Below, in pieces: positions 24,774 through 33,390 of a DNA stretch of 64,000 nt. The DNA comes from an uncultured Clostridia bacterium (lineage in GTDB: Bacteria > Bacillota > Clostridia > Oscillospirales > Acutalibacteraceae). The notes under the pieces were generated by a model. The model saw only the letters and a program-made list of their open reading frames with translations. It ran no database searches and was not told the DNA's origin. The stretch is from NCBI GenBank assembly GCA_937876205.1, contig CALEII010000031.1:1-64000 (forward strand). Direction: 5' to 3'. Numbering within the stretch: position 1 is the stretch's first letter; each line of letters opens with the position of its first letter. The position numbers and the translations under genes were made by a program.

Positions 24774-26045
24774 TTAATTAAAATTCTGATTTGTATAGTT
24801 ATTATCCGCCGAATAAATTATGAACGAATCGTTGTTAACGCCTGCCAGCGCTGAAATCTCTTTTGCACTTGTGTCAGATGCTTCAATCAGAGGCATTATT
24901 CTTACAGAATTTGTGTCTGCGCCGGCGAGTTTTTTTATTGAAGTGACATATTCTGTAATAAACTCAACCGGTGAAACAGAAGGCTTTGCATACTGATGCG
25001 TGCCCACAACGGTGTTTTCGGGCATAAGAGAAAGACGGGCGTCGGGAATTACATAATCACAGCCTGAGCCGAAAATCAGAGGGGCAGTGCCGGTCTTTAA
25101 TGCGTCAAGCATAGCATCAACAGGTACACAGACTGCAGTTTCGCAATCTATATAGGTGTTATTGAGAAGATTTATAAATGATGTGATTGCTTCATCGGGT
25201 GCACTGTCATCTGAGCCGTCAAACTGCACTGCAGCTGTCTGATATGACAAGGGAAGTGAAACATAGTCAAAAATTATTCCGTCCACACCAATATTGTTTA
25301 TGTCTTCCACGCAGCATCTCAGGTAGTACTGAACTTCCTGAGAGTAGGGGTTAAGCCAGGCGTGAGAATCGTCACCGTCATTGTACCAGACAGTGCGTAC
25401 CTGACCTGATGTACCGTCCTCGGCGGCTGTCATAACATAAGCTGCCTCTTTCTGATTTGTTCTTGCATAAATATCGTCTGCAAACATACAGAATCTGGCG
25501 TAAACCCTGATTGACGCACTCTGAAATTCTTTCACAATTTTTTCGGCGTTGTCTCCCACATTTGTCAGTGCATCGGCTGCAACATTTATTGACGGATTAT
25601 AGTAGAAGTTACCCTGTGCGTCCTTGAAATCAATAACAACGGTGTCCATTCCGTGATAACGCACATTGCCTATAACTCTCTCAGCACTGCTCATTGAAAG
25701 AACGGAGCCGTTTATGTAGATTGCACTGTTGCCGTAAAAGGTTTTCTCTTCATCTTCACCCGTCAGAGGCTCATCGGGCAGAGCAACAGGTACCTTTGAC
25801 ACTGTAAACATCAGTGTTGTTACACAGAAGCTGACAATAAATATACAGATAAAAAGAGCAATAAGCCTCCTTCTGACGGAAGCTTTTTTTGACGGAGAAT
25901 TGACAATAAGGTCGTTATCTCTGTAGCCCTCGGAATCCGTGACAGAAGGGAATTCTTTTGAAAATCTGTAATAACCCCTGGTGTGTGACGGCGCAACGAA
26001 GGTATGCTTTCTTTTTTTCTTTTTTTCTGTGCGCTTAAGTGCCAT
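24774..26045 (-). CDS. Membrane-anchored DUF4015 putative glycoside hydrolase
   Basis: 423 residues. A strongly basic cytoplasmic start (KRTEKKKKRKH), one membrane segment (about 60-83), then an extracellular TIM-barrel-like domain: GMDTVVIDFKDAQGNFYYN, RVYARFCMFADD, AWLNPYSQEVQYYL and GVDGIIFDYVSLP are typical of DUF4015 (predicted glycosyl hydrolase-like). No function is established for the family. A promoter TTGTAA-17 nt-TAAAAT can be read on the minus strand about 20-55 bp upstream. Coupling with the GH3 gene suggests use of extracellular glycans followed by internal hydrolysis. Confidence 0.78.
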   Translation of the reverse strand: MALKRTEKKKKRKHTFVAPSHTRGYYRFSKEFPSVTDSEGYRDNDLIVNSPSKKASVRRRLIALFICIFIVSFCVTTLMFTVSKVPVALPDEPLTGEDEEKTFYGNSAIYINGSVLSMSSAERVIGNVRYHGMDTVVIDFKDAQGNFYYNPSINVAADALTNVGDNAEKIVKEFQSASIRVYARFCMFADDIYARTNQKEAAYVMTAAEDGTSGQVRTVWYNDGDDSHAWLNPYSQEVQYYLRCCVEDINNIGVDGIIFDYVSLPLSYQTAAVQFDGSDDSAPDEAITSFINLLNNTYIDCETAVCVPVDAMLDALKTGTAPLIFGSGCDYVIPDARLSLMPENTVVGTHQYAKPSVSPVEFITEYVTSIKKLAGADTNSVRIMPLIEASDTSAKEISALAGVNNDSFIIYSADNNYTNQNFN

Positions 26046-26164
26046 TTTAAAACCTTATAAAATGTATTTTAATTTATTTTACTATATTTTATTTTGTTTT
26101 ACAAGTATTTTTACAATATAAAGAGAAAACGGAAAATAAATCGTTATTTTTTTTAAAAAAAGTT

Positions 26165-26177
26165 AAACAAATGTTTG
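26165..26177. promoter_or_regulatory. LexA (SOS) box 1 at the lexA promoter
   Basis: AAACAAATGTTTG, one base from the Gram-positive SOS box GAACNNNNGTTY, overlapping the -35 hexamer. Confidence 0.65.
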
Positions 26178-26203
26178 CTTTTTTCAGAAAACTGTGTTAT
26201 AAT
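26175..26203 (+). promoter_or_regulatory. lexA promoter
   Basis: TTGCTT (26175-26180), 17-nt spacer, TATAAT (26198-26203). SOS box 1 covers the -35 and box 2 begins 7 bp after the -10, an arrangement suited to autorepression. Confidence 0.7.
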
Positions 26204-26209
26204 GACAGT

Positions 26210-26222
26210 GAACAAAAGTTTG
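26210..26222. promoter_or_regulatory. LexA (SOS) box 2 at the lexA promoter
   Basis: GAACAAAAGTTTG, matching GAACNNNNGTTY, at the expected transcription start. It shares the sequence GTTTGCT at its right end with box 1. Confidence 0.75.
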
Positions 26223-26259
26223 CTAAAGGCTTTTTTCTGATTTTACAGGAGGATTTTTT

Positions 26260-26859
26260 ATGAAAGAGCTCAATTCCACTCAGCAGAAAATATATGAATT
26301 CCTCGCTCAGCGTCAGCAGCAGGGAGTTCCCCCCTCAGTGCGTGAGATATGCGCCGCAGTGGGACTCAGGTCCACTTCATCTGTTCAGGCAAATCTCATT
26401 GCCCTTGAAAAAGCAGGCTATATTGAGCGTGGTGACCCTATGCTCAAAAGGTCAATAAGAGTTCTCGGTCCTGAGGCAGATAACACAACACAGGTACCTA
26501 TTGTCGGTACTGTCACAGCAGGTATGCCCATTCTCGCAGTTGAGCAGATTGAGGGATATGTGCCGTATGCAGGTAATGTGTCAAGGGATAAGACTCTTTT
26601 CGCCCTCAGAGTCAGAGGCGAAAGTATGATAAACGCAGGTATACTCAGCGGAGATATCGTTATTGTAGAAAAGACACCTGTCGCAGAAAACGGTGATATT
26701 GTTGTTGCTCTTATTGAAGACGAAGCAACAGTCAAGACATTCTATAAAGAGAACGGTCATTTCAGACTTCAGCCTGAAAATGACACTCTGGAGCCTATCA
26801 TAGTAAATGAAGTTGCCGTTCTTGGCAAGGTAAAGGCTCTTTTCAGAAATTTCGACTGA
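26260..26859 (+). CDS. lexA: SOS repressor LexA
   Basis: 199 residues. Winged helix-turn-helix (residues 1-65, PPSVREICAAVGLRSTSSVQANL) and S24 self-cleaving peptidase domain. Cleavage site Ala87-Gly88 (TAGMP), catalytic Ser122 (GESM) and Lys159 (EATVKTFY) are all present, so it should be functional. It represses SOS genes until RecA filaments trigger autocleavage. ACAGGAGGATTTTTT precedes the ATG. Two SOS boxes flank the promoter. The DUF4091 gene follows after 26 bp, so lexA is probably the first gene of a four-gene transcript. Confidence 0.97.
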   Translation: MKELNSTQQKIYEFLAQRQQQGVPPSVREICAAVGLRSTSSVQANLIALEKAGYIERGDPMLKRSIRVLGPEADNTTQVPIVGTVTAGMPILAVEQIEGYVPYAGNVSRDKTLFALRVRGESMINAGILSGDIVIVEKTPVAENGDIVVALIEDEATVKTFYKENGHFRLQPENDTLEPIIVNEVAVLGKVKALFRNFD

Positions 26860-26885
26860 TATTCCCTCAAATAAGGAGATAATAT

Positions 26886-28475
26886 ATGGAAATAAAAATT
26901 CTGTCTTCACTCGCAAAGGTTTTTTGTAATGAAATCTGCGGAGAATATGAAATCGACACTCTCAGCTGTCTTAAAAAAGAAAGAACATCTTTTCAGATTG
27001 CACTGAAGCCTGAAAAGGATACTCAGGCTGGGTTTATGACAGACTGCAAAAATCTTAAAATTTATAAAATCGTATTTGTGCCTGCAGAGTACCTTGCTCC
27101 CGACGACCGTGACGATTATTTTATAAGAAACGCAATGAAGGGCTACTATCCCGATGTGCTTGTGCCCTTTGACAGTGAAGTGAGCCTTAAAGCAAATGAA
27201 TGGACTGCTGTATGGTGTGAATACACTGCAGATGATGAAGAGGAAGTTTCCGTTATCGTAAAAACCGGCGAAAAAACAGAAACGGTTACTCTTAAAACAG
27301 AAATTGCCGAAACTTCATTTGATGAGCAGACTCTAATCTGTACACATTGGTTTCACGCAGACTGTCTTGCTGATTATTACAATGTGGATGTTTTCAGTGA
27401 GGAACACTGGAAATACATTGAGAATTTTATGAAAGCTGCAGCCGAACACGGCACCAACTTTATTCTCACTCCTCTTTTTACTCCGCCTCTTGATACGGAG
27501 GTGGGCGGTGAAAGAACAACGATACAGCTTGTTGATGTGAAAAGATATAACTATCAGTATACATTCGGCTTTGATAAGCTGAAAAGATGGATTGACCTTG
27601 CTTTCAGCTGCGGTATGAAGTATATTGAGTTTTCACATCTTTATACTCAGTGGGGAGCTGCCCATGCTCCTAAGATTATGGCTGAAACAACAGACGGCTA
27701 TAAGCGTATTTTCGGTTGGGAAACAAATGCCCACGGCAAGAGATACGAGGAATTTCTCCGTCAGTTTGCTGCAGCACTTATTGAATTCATTGATAAAGAG
27801 GGTATCCGTGACAAGGTGATGTTTCATACATCAGACGAGCCCTCAACTGAGAATATTTATAAATACAGAAAATCAGCAAAGCTTATGAAAGAGCTTTTCG
27901 GTGATTTTAAAATAATTGATGCACTTTCGTCTTATATTTTCTATAAGACAGGTCTTATCAGAACTCCCGTGCCCGGTATTGAGCATATTGAAGATTTTGC
28001 AGGTAAGGTGCCTGAGCTGTGGACCTATTACTGCTGCGGTCCCTACAGAGAAAATATGCCCAACAGATTTATGGCAATGCCCTCTCTGAGAAACAGAATT
28101 CTCGGCTTTATTATGTATAAGTATGATGTAAAGGGCTTTCTGCACTGGGGACTTAATTTCTATAATACTCAGTATTCAAAGGAACATATCAATCCTTTTG
28201 AAGTGACAGATGCAGGCGGAAATTTCCCTGCAGGTGACTCCTTTGAGCTTTACCCTGCAGATGACGGCACCGCTTATGCTGCACTTCGTTTCAAGGTTTT
28301 CTACGATGCGATTCAGGACTTTGAGGCATTGCGTCTTCTTGAAAAGAAAATCGGCAGAGAAAAGACACTTGAAATACTTGATGAGGGGCTTGATACTCCC
28401 ATTGACAATAAGAATTACCCTCACAGTGAAAAGTGGCTTATTGAAAAGAGAAGAGAAATAAACTCATTGTTATAA
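26886..28475 (+). CDS. DUF4091 domain protein (putative glycoside hydrolase-like)
   Basis: 529 residues, no signal peptide. N-terminal beta-sandwich region (about 1-150) and a TIM-barrel-like region with HWFHADCLADYYNVDVF, FILTPLFTPPLDTEVGG and FHTSDEPSTENI; the C-terminal third (LRNRILGFIMYKYDVKGFLHWG... FEALRLLEKKIG) is DUF4091. Members are predicted carbohydrate-active enzymes but none of the signatures fixes a substrate. Aspartate and glutamate of HTSDEPS are candidate catalytic residues. AAATAAGGAGATAAT precedes the ATG. It is separated from the phosphoesterase gene by 10 bp. Confidence 0.75.
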   Translation: MEIKILSSLAKVFCNEICGEYEIDTLSCLKKERTSFQIALKPEKDTQAGFMTDCKNLKIYKIVFVPAEYLAPDDRDDYFIRNAMKGYYPDVLVPFDSEVSLKANEWTAVWCEYTADDEEEVSVIVKTGEKTETVTLKTEIAETSFDEQTLICTHWFHADCLADYYNVDVFSEEHWKYIENFMKAAAEHGTNFILTPLFTPPLDTEVGGERTTIQLVDVKRYNYQYTFGFDKLKRWIDLAFSCGMKYIEFSHLYTQWGAAHAPKIMAETTDGYKRIFGWETNAHGKRYEEFLRQFAAALIEFIDKEGIRDKVMFHTSDEPSTENIYKYRKSAKLMKELFGDFKIIDALSSYIFYKTGLIRTPVPGIEHIEDFAGKVPELWTYYCCGPYRENMPNRFMAMPSLRNRILGFIMYKYDVKGFLHWGLNFYNTQYSKEHINPFEVTDAGGNFPAGDSFELYPADDGTAYAALRFKVFYDAIQDFEALRLLEKKIGREKTLEILDEGLDTPIDNKNYPHSEKWLIEKRREINSLL

Positions 28476-28485
28476 GGGTGATAAT

Positions 28486-29559
28486 ATGATACTGACAAAC
28501 CCTTGTGTTTTTGCAGTGGGTGATACATATCAGATTTTTGTTCCCGTAAAAAAAGAATCCGTTATGTGGGTAAAAATCGGAGAAAAATGTTATTATGATG
28601 AATCCAACGGCGTTCTGCGCTCTCTTTCAAGAGTGCACAGAATAACCGTGCCTGCAAAAGCACTTGATGAAGCAAAGAAATATACCGTCTGTAATCAGGA
28701 AATCAAGGGCAGACGAAAGGCATATTTCAACAAAATGAAGCCTGTGGAGGAGTATGAATATTCATTCATTCCCGTCACGGGTGATGAAGTCAGATGCTAC
28801 CACATTTCTGACACTCACAACAGAGTTGAGGAGCCGATAAGGGCAGCAGAAGCCTTCGGTAAAATTGATTTTCTCATTCTCAACGGTGACATTCCCAATC
28901 ACTGCGGAAATATAAAGTATTTCAACAGCATTTATGAGATTGTCGGCAGAATAACAGGCGGCAGCATTCCTGCTGTTTTCGTCAGAGGTAATCACGATAT
29001 AAGGGGAAGCTATGCTGAGATTTTCAGTGAGTATATTCCCACACAGAACGGTAACACATTCTTTACCTTCAGAGTGGGTAATGTGTGGGGACTTGCCCTT
29101 GACTGCGGTGAGGATAAGCCCGATACAAACTCCGAATACGGCGGAACGGTGTGCTGTCACGCATTCCGTGAAAGGGAGACGGAGTTTATTGAAAAAGTTG
29201 CAGACTGCCCCTGTCATCAGGATGAAGCAATAATGAAAAGAATCATTGTAGTACACAATCCTTTCACTATGCAGTATAAAAAGCCGTTCAATATTGAAGA
29301 GGATTTGTTCACTTACTGGGCAAGGGTGATAAAAGAAAAAATAAAGCCCGACCTTATGCTCTGCGGTCATCTTCACAAAACGGGAGTTTATCCTGTCGGC
29401 GGTGAAAAGGATGCTTTCGGTCAGCCCTGCACAATGATAGTAGGCTCTGCGCCCGATGATAATTACTTCAAAGGTGTGGGCTATGTTTTCAGAAAAGACA
29501 GTACTGAGGTCATCTTTACCGACTCTGACGGAAAAGCTGAAGATAAAATAACGGTATGA
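28486..29559 (+). CDS. Calcineurin-like metallophosphoesterase with N-terminal beta domain
   Basis: 357 residues, no signal peptide. A short N-terminal beta domain (about 1-100, probably Ig-like) precedes the phosphoesterase core with HISDTHNR (D-x-H), LNGDIPNH (GD), VRGNHD (GNHD), VVHNPF and CGHLHKTG (GHxH). All five metal-binding motifs are complete, unlike the two secreted phosphoesterases at 41 and 51 kb. Substrate unknown. Its stop overlaps the start of the DNA-glycosylase gene (ATGA), indicating coupling. Confidence 0.85.
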   Translation: MILTNPCVFAVGDTYQIFVPVKKESVMWVKIGEKCYYDESNGVLRSLSRVHRITVPAKALDEAKKYTVCNQEIKGRRKAYFNKMKPVEEYEYSFIPVTGDEVRCYHISDTHNRVEEPIRAAEAFGKIDFLILNGDIPNHCGNIKYFNSIYEIVGRITGGSIPAVFVRGNHDIRGSYAEIFSEYIPTQNGNTFFTFRVGNVWGLALDCGEDKPDTNSEYGGTVCCHAFRERETEFIEKVADCPCHQDEAIMKRIIVVHNPFTMQYKKPFNIEEDLFTYWARVIKEKIKPDLMLCGHLHKTGVYPVGGEKDAFGQPCTMIVGSAPDDNYFKGVGYVFRKDSTEVIFTDSDGKAEDKITV

Positions 29560-30056
29560 AAAATGTAAAAACAGCGGTGGTACATCCCATACCGCCGCTT
29601 TATGATGAAAATTCAAGGGTGCTGATTCTCGGCTCATTCCCGTCGGTAAAATCACGGGAAGAAGGATTTTTCTACGGTCACAGACAGAACAGATTCTGGA
29701 GGGTTGTGTCCGCCGTCTGCGGTGATGAAACTCCTCAGACAATTGAAGAAAAGAAAGCAATGCTAACAGCCAATCACATTGCATTGTGGGATGTGATACA
29801 CTCCTGCGAGATAACCGGCTCATCTGACAGCTCCATAAAAAATGTTGTTCCCAATGACATCAGTATGATACTGAAAAATGCACCGATAGAAAAAATATTT
29901 GTAAACGGCAAAAAAGCAGAGCAGATGTATAAAAAATACATTGAGCCCGAAACAGGAATCAGCGCAACAGTTCTTCCGTCAACGAGCCCTGCAAATGCGG
30001 CAATCAGCCTTGCGGAGCTTGAAGAAAAGTGGAAAATAATAATTCGCAGTAAATAA
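29556..30056 (+). CDS. DNA-deoxyinosine glycosylase (uracil-DNA glycosylase superfamily)
   Basis: 166 residues. The start HPIPPLYDENSRVLILGSFPS, then GFFYGHRQNRFWRV, NHIALWDVIHSCE and LPSTSPAN near the C terminus are the signature blocks of the hypoxanthine/DNA-deoxyinosine glycosylase group, which removes deaminated purines in base-excision repair. Translationally coupled to the phosphoesterase gene and in the apparent lexA transcript, so it may be DNA-damage inducible. A terminator follows at once. Confidence 0.88.
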   Translation: MKNVKTAVVHPIPPLYDENSRVLILGSFPSVKSREEGFFYGHRQNRFWRVVSAVCGDETPQTIEEKKAMLTANHIALWDVIHSCEITGSSDSSIKNVVPNDISMILKNAPIEKIFVNGKKAEQMYKKYIEPETGISATVLPSTSPANAAISLAELEEKWKIIIRSK

Positions 30057-30057
30057 A

Positions 30058-30086
30058 AATCCGGACTTCGCTGTGAAGTCCGGATT
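30058..30086. terminator. Bidirectional terminator
   Basis: Perfect 12-bp stem AATCCGGACTTC/GAAGTCCGGATT with a GCTGT loop, between the convergent DNA-glycosylase and zinc-ribbon genes; T-rich on the plus side (CTGTCTTTT) and on the minus side (TTTATT). Confidence 0.85.
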
Positions 30087-30093
30087 CTGTCTT

Positions 30094-31134
30094 TTAATAA
30101 GAAATTTTATACTCCGAGATATCAACAATTCTTGCTTTGATTTCTGCAAGAAGAGTGTTTGCGGTAATGTCGATATACATAGTCATATCAACTGAAGTTA
30201 CTTCGTTGGTGTCAGGGTTGTAGATAAGCTCAACCGTACAGTCAGTGTAGTTGAAATCAATTTTATTGAATGCAAGCTCAGAGACAGATGTTATCTGATT
30301 GAGTGCATCATATGTGTCAAACACCGAATTTGTTATGCTCTGTGATGATGCGGCACCTGATGACAACGCCGGTGGATTCAGTTCATCATTGAGAGTGATG
30401 ACAAGCTTGTATTCTTCATCGTCAAGCACCTCGCAATAGGCGTTTTTAATTGCAGATGAATCTGTGAGAATACAGCCGTACTGCGAATCGGGGAGAGGCA
30501 GCTTGTCTGAATTTCCTGCAATATAATCAACCGGTTCAGAAGCAGCTTTTGATGTCACATATTTCTCGATTATCGGCAGAATGAAATCAGCGAGCGGACC
30601 GAGATTCTGATGGTCTGTGGGCAGATTCTGATATCTTGTGACGCTGAATGACGGAGCATCTGTCTTGAGCTTATTCATGACAGCAGTATATTCACTGAGG
30701 ATTTCATCGGCAGTGAGAAGCTCTCTGTCTGTTGTGATTGTTCTGACAGTGCCGTCAACATCTTGCACTGACATTTCCGTTGTGCCTCTGCCGGGCTTCA
30801 ATTTTTCACCCTGTGCGTCTGTGATGACCTCATTGCCGCTGAAGGGAGAATTGTCGCCTGCTATTGCAAAAACAAGTACGGCGCCGATAATCAGAATGAC
30901 CGAAAGTGCAATTATAAGCTGAATTATGAGAGTCTTTCTTGTTTTTGTTTTCGGATTTTCTGTCTCAGGCTCATTGACCTTTACAGACTCAATTCTGCGT
31001 GGGACAGAGTCATCCTGTGTTGTGTGCTGATAAATTTCAAGCACCGGTTCCTTTTCCTGAGTAAATTCCACTCCGCAAAACCTGCAAAAGTTGGAGTCAG
31101 TGTCAATTTCTCTTTTACAGTTGGGGCAAATCAT
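30094..31134 (-). CDS. Zinc-ribbon membrane protein with exported C-terminal domain
   Basis: 346 residues. N-terminal zinc ribbon CPNC-x12-CRFC (residues 3-19), a charged linker, one membrane segment (about 69-91), then an exported domain of unknown function (about 130-346). That domain matches the C terminus of the LRR-dockerin protein in order and in short blocks: a Ser/Asp-rich strand, NDE(L) or HDEK, and FNYTDCTVELIYNPDTNEVTSVDM against MTYRDCTLELHVEVATGKLVLMNV. Clostridial zinc-ribbon proteins of this layout are common but uncharacterised. It is the last gene of a three-gene minus-strand unit. Confidence 0.75.
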   Translation of the reverse strand: MICPNCKREIDTDSNFCRFCGVEFTQEKEPVLEIYQHTTQDDSVPRRIESVKVNEPETENPKTKTRKTLIIQLIIALSVILIIGAVLVFAIAGDNSPFSGNEVITDAQGEKLKPGRGTTEMSVQDVDGTVRTITTDRELLTADEILSEYTAVMNKLKTDAPSFSVTRYQNLPTDHQNLGPLADFILPIIEKYVTSKAASEPVDYIAGNSDKLPLPDSQYGCILTDSSAIKNAYCEVLDDEEYKLVITLNDELNPPALSSGAASSQSITNSVFDTYDALNQITSVSELAFNKIDFNYTDCTVELIYNPDTNEVTSVDMTMYIDITANTLLAEIKARIVDISEYKISY

Positions 31135-31149
31135 AGGAATACCTCCGTT

Positions 31150-32181
31150 TTATTGGTTGAGCACATCTGCAAAAATTGTGCCGAGACCTGTTTTTGTGTA
31201 GCCCTTGAGTGTGAGCTGGTCTGAGGGGATAGATGTAGAAAAGTAGTTAATTGTTATCTGTGAAGTAAGCTCTCCGTCAAGACTGTAGATTTCAATCTGT
31301 CTGAGATTGCCGTCTTCTGAGAAGAATTTGAACTGCTGTGATTCATTTTCATAAAGATAGCAGACGCCGTCTTTGCCGTTGATGGTGACATTATATGTTT
31401 TTATGAGCTTTGATTTCATCTTTTCATAATTTGTATCGCCAAAGCTGAAGTTAAGGTCACCGTCTTCAAAGCCCATAAAGCTCATAACAGCATCTGTGAA
31501 TTCAACATACTGATTGAGTGCAGGACGCTTGATGTACATAACGCCGTCAAGCTTGAGCATTGATATTTCAACGCCGTCAAGGTTTGTGAGAGCTTCAAAG
31601 TTTTCACCGTCAAATGAAATAGCAAGAGGGTCGCCTGTGTTGCCTGAGTAGATTGCACCCTGAATATAACACTGACGGTCAAAGAATGCCTTTATCTGAG
31701 CCTCTGCTTTGTTTACCTGTACCACATTTGCAGTTGTTGTTTCTGTCTGAGTGTTATTTCCCTGCTGTGAGGTTGTGTTTTCAACAATTTCATTTGGGCT
31801 GTAGCTGCCAACATACTGACTGAGCTGTGTTGTAGCTGCTTCGAGCTGCTGCTGTACCTGCTGAACATACTCATCTCTGTCAATTTTATTGCCCTTGTTG
31901 TCTGTGATAGTTTCAGCGAGAGCGTTGTCAATAAGGTCCTGATAAGGATTCTTCACTTCTTCATCAGTTGAGATTTCGGGTACTACGGGAGCTTCGGGCT
32001 CCTTACTGCCGAGAGCAAAAATAAGAATTCCCGCAATGAGTGCAACTGCAAGAAGGCAGATTACTATTATAATAGGTAGTTTCTTGTTTTTTGTTTCCTT
32101 CTCAGCGCTGACAAGCGTCATATTGCTGTCTGTGCTGAAATTGACATTATTGTTTTCAGGGATATTTGTGTTGTTTTCCAT
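31150..32181 (-). CDS. Membrane-anchored exported protein, paralogue A
   Basis: 343 residues. Hydrophilic cytoplasmic start, one membrane segment (about 35-57), a Gln/Thr-rich linker (about 100-155) and a beta-rich exported domain beginning AFFDRQCYIQGAIYSG. The domain has repeating FDGENFEAL, LDGVEISMLKLDG, KDGVCYLYENE and IEIYSLDGELTS strands, a layout reminiscent of LolA/LppX-like lipoprotein folds, although this is only inference. It is clearly related to the next gene upstream (32197-33213). Spacing of 15 bp on each side points to one operon. Confidence 0.72.
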   Translation of the reverse strand: MENNTNIPENNNVNFSTDSNMTLVSAEKETKNKKLPIIIVICLLAVALIAGILIFALGSKEPEAPVVPEISTDEEVKNPYQDLIDNALAETITDNKGNKIDRDEYVQQVQQQLEAATTQLSQYVGSYSPNEIVENTTSQQGNNTQTETTTANVVQVNKAEAQIKAFFDRQCYIQGAIYSGNTGDPLAISFDGENFEALTNLDGVEISMLKLDGVMYIKRPALNQYVEFTDAVMSFMGFEDGDLNFSFGDTNYEKMKSKLIKTYNVTINGKDGVCYLYENESQQFKFFSEDGNLRQIEIYSLDGELTSQITINYFSTSIPSDQLTLKGYTKTGLGTIFADVLNQ

Positions 32182-32196
32182 TTTATTTGCCTCCGT

Positions 32197-33213
32197 TTAC
32201 ATAAGGGATGATATGAATGATACAATATTTGTCTTTGAATAACCTTTAAAATTCATCATTTCTGAAGGAATTTCTTTTGTGAATTCATCAGCAACAAGAA
32301 TTGTTTTTGCTTCACCATCGGCTGTGAACATTGTCATCTGCAGAATTTCTGAGTCTGTAGCAATGAATTCAAGGTGATTTCTGCTGTTTTTATAAACATA
32401 GCAGTCAGCAGGCTGACCGTTGTATGTTGCTTTTGTGACTTTTGCAGGTGATGCTGCGTCAAAGCCGGTTGAATTGAATTCAAACTTAAGGTCAGAGGTG
32501 TTTATGCCCAGCATTTTCTGGAATGATGCCGTAAGCTCGGCATATTTTTTTGTGTCGGGGTTGAGCATATAAGTTTTTGAATCAAGCTGCATTATAGAAA
32601 TGTCTTTGCCGTCAAGCTCAGAAAAGACCTGAAAATCAGAGCCGTTCATTGCGATTTCCATAGGTGATTTTTCACCGGCTGTTATCATATCACCGTCAAA
32701 ATAATATGTACCTGCGAAAAATGCGGCTATTGTATCAATTACTGCTGATTTCTGCTGTGTCACTTCTTCGGTCACAACGGTTGTTTTTTCAAGATGCTCT
32801 TTTGTTGTGACTGCGGGAGCCTTTGTGGCAGGGGCAGTTGTCTGCCTGAATGTGGTGCTCACTTCGGGCTTTACCGCTGCCTGAGTTGAAAAGAACATTG
32901 AGTGTTCAGTCAGCGAGTCTTCAAGGTCGCTGTTAATGCCGTCAAATGTGATTTCAACATCCTCTGTGAAGGTTACGGGCTCAAAATGCTCATCTGAGGG
33001 GACAACAAGGTCGCCTGCCGTTTCTTCAGTCACGCAGCCGCTGATTTCAGGCTTCTTTTTTGATTTTACGGCAACAACGGCAATAATCACTGCAATAACG
33101 GCTATCACAGCAACTGCGATTATCAGATATTCCATTTTTTTATTCTTCTTTCCTTGTGGATTTTCGGCTTTCAGTACGGGAACACTGTCCCGATTGCCGT
33201 CCTGTATGTTCAT
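32197..33213 (-). CDS. Membrane-anchored exported protein, paralogue B
   Basis: 338 residues. One membrane segment (about 27-48), a Thr/Ala/Lys-rich linker, and an exported domain starting AFFAGTYYFDGDMI that aligns throughout with paralogue A (NGSDFQVFSELDGKDISIMQLDS; PADCYVYKNSRNHLEF; MTMFTADGEAKT; the closing MNFKGYSKTNI against LTLKGYTKTGL). No function is known. ATG 33213 is preferred because AAGGATGAG precedes it; the frame extends to 33240. First gene of the unit, with a promoter at 33240-33268. Confidence 0.72.
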   Translation of the reverse strand: MNIQDGNRDSVPVLKAENPQGKKNKKMEYLIIAVAVIAVIAVIIAVVAVKSKKKPEISGCVTEETAGDLVVPSDEHFEPVTFTEDVEITFDGINSDLEDSLTEHSMFFSTQAAVKPEVSTTFRQTTAPATKAPAVTTKEHLEKTTVVTEEVTQQKSAVIDTIAAFFAGTYYFDGDMITAGEKSPMEIAMNGSDFQVFSELDGKDISIMQLDSKTYMLNPDTKKYAELTASFQKMLGINTSDLKFEFNSTGFDAASPAKVTKATYNGQPADCYVYKNSRNHLEFIATDSEILQMTMFTADGEAKTILVADEFTKEIPSEMMNFKGYSKTNIVSFISSLM

Positions 33214-33239
33214 TGACTCATCCTTGACAATAATAATCA

Positions 33240-33268
33240 ATTATATAATACCATAAAGTTTTATTCAA
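33240..33268 (-). promoter_or_regulatory. Promoter of the three-gene minus-strand unit
   Basis: Minus strand: TTGAAT (33263-33268), 17-nt spacer, TATAAT (33240-33245), 27 bp upstream of the start codon. Confidence 0.6.
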
Positions 33269-33306
33269 TTCAATATTAAAATAATATTAAGAAGTTTCTG
33301 TTTCCG

Positions 33307-33335
33307 TTGACAAAAAAAACACAGAATGCTATAAT
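33307..33335 (+). promoter_or_regulatory. Promoter of the polysaccharide operon
   Basis: Perfect TTGACA (33307-33312), 17-nt spacer, perfect TATAAT (33330-33335), about 56 bp upstream of the permease start. A strong promoter with no evident operator. Confidence 0.85.
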
Positions 33336-33390
33336 TTAAAATTGATAAAATGCGTATTGTAATATTTTGTTAAAATCAAGGTGTTTTTTA

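Noticed and set aside
26400..26916. Open frames opposite lexA that could suggest an antisense gene
   Set aside because: They have no ribosome site, follow the reading of an established gene and disappear as mirror frames of the LexA protein.
28762..29823. Long minus-strand open frame of 353 codons across the phosphoesterase and DNA-glycosylase genes
   Set aside because: It is opposite two clear families, has Cys/His/Ile-rich composition unlike real proteins here and no ribosome site.
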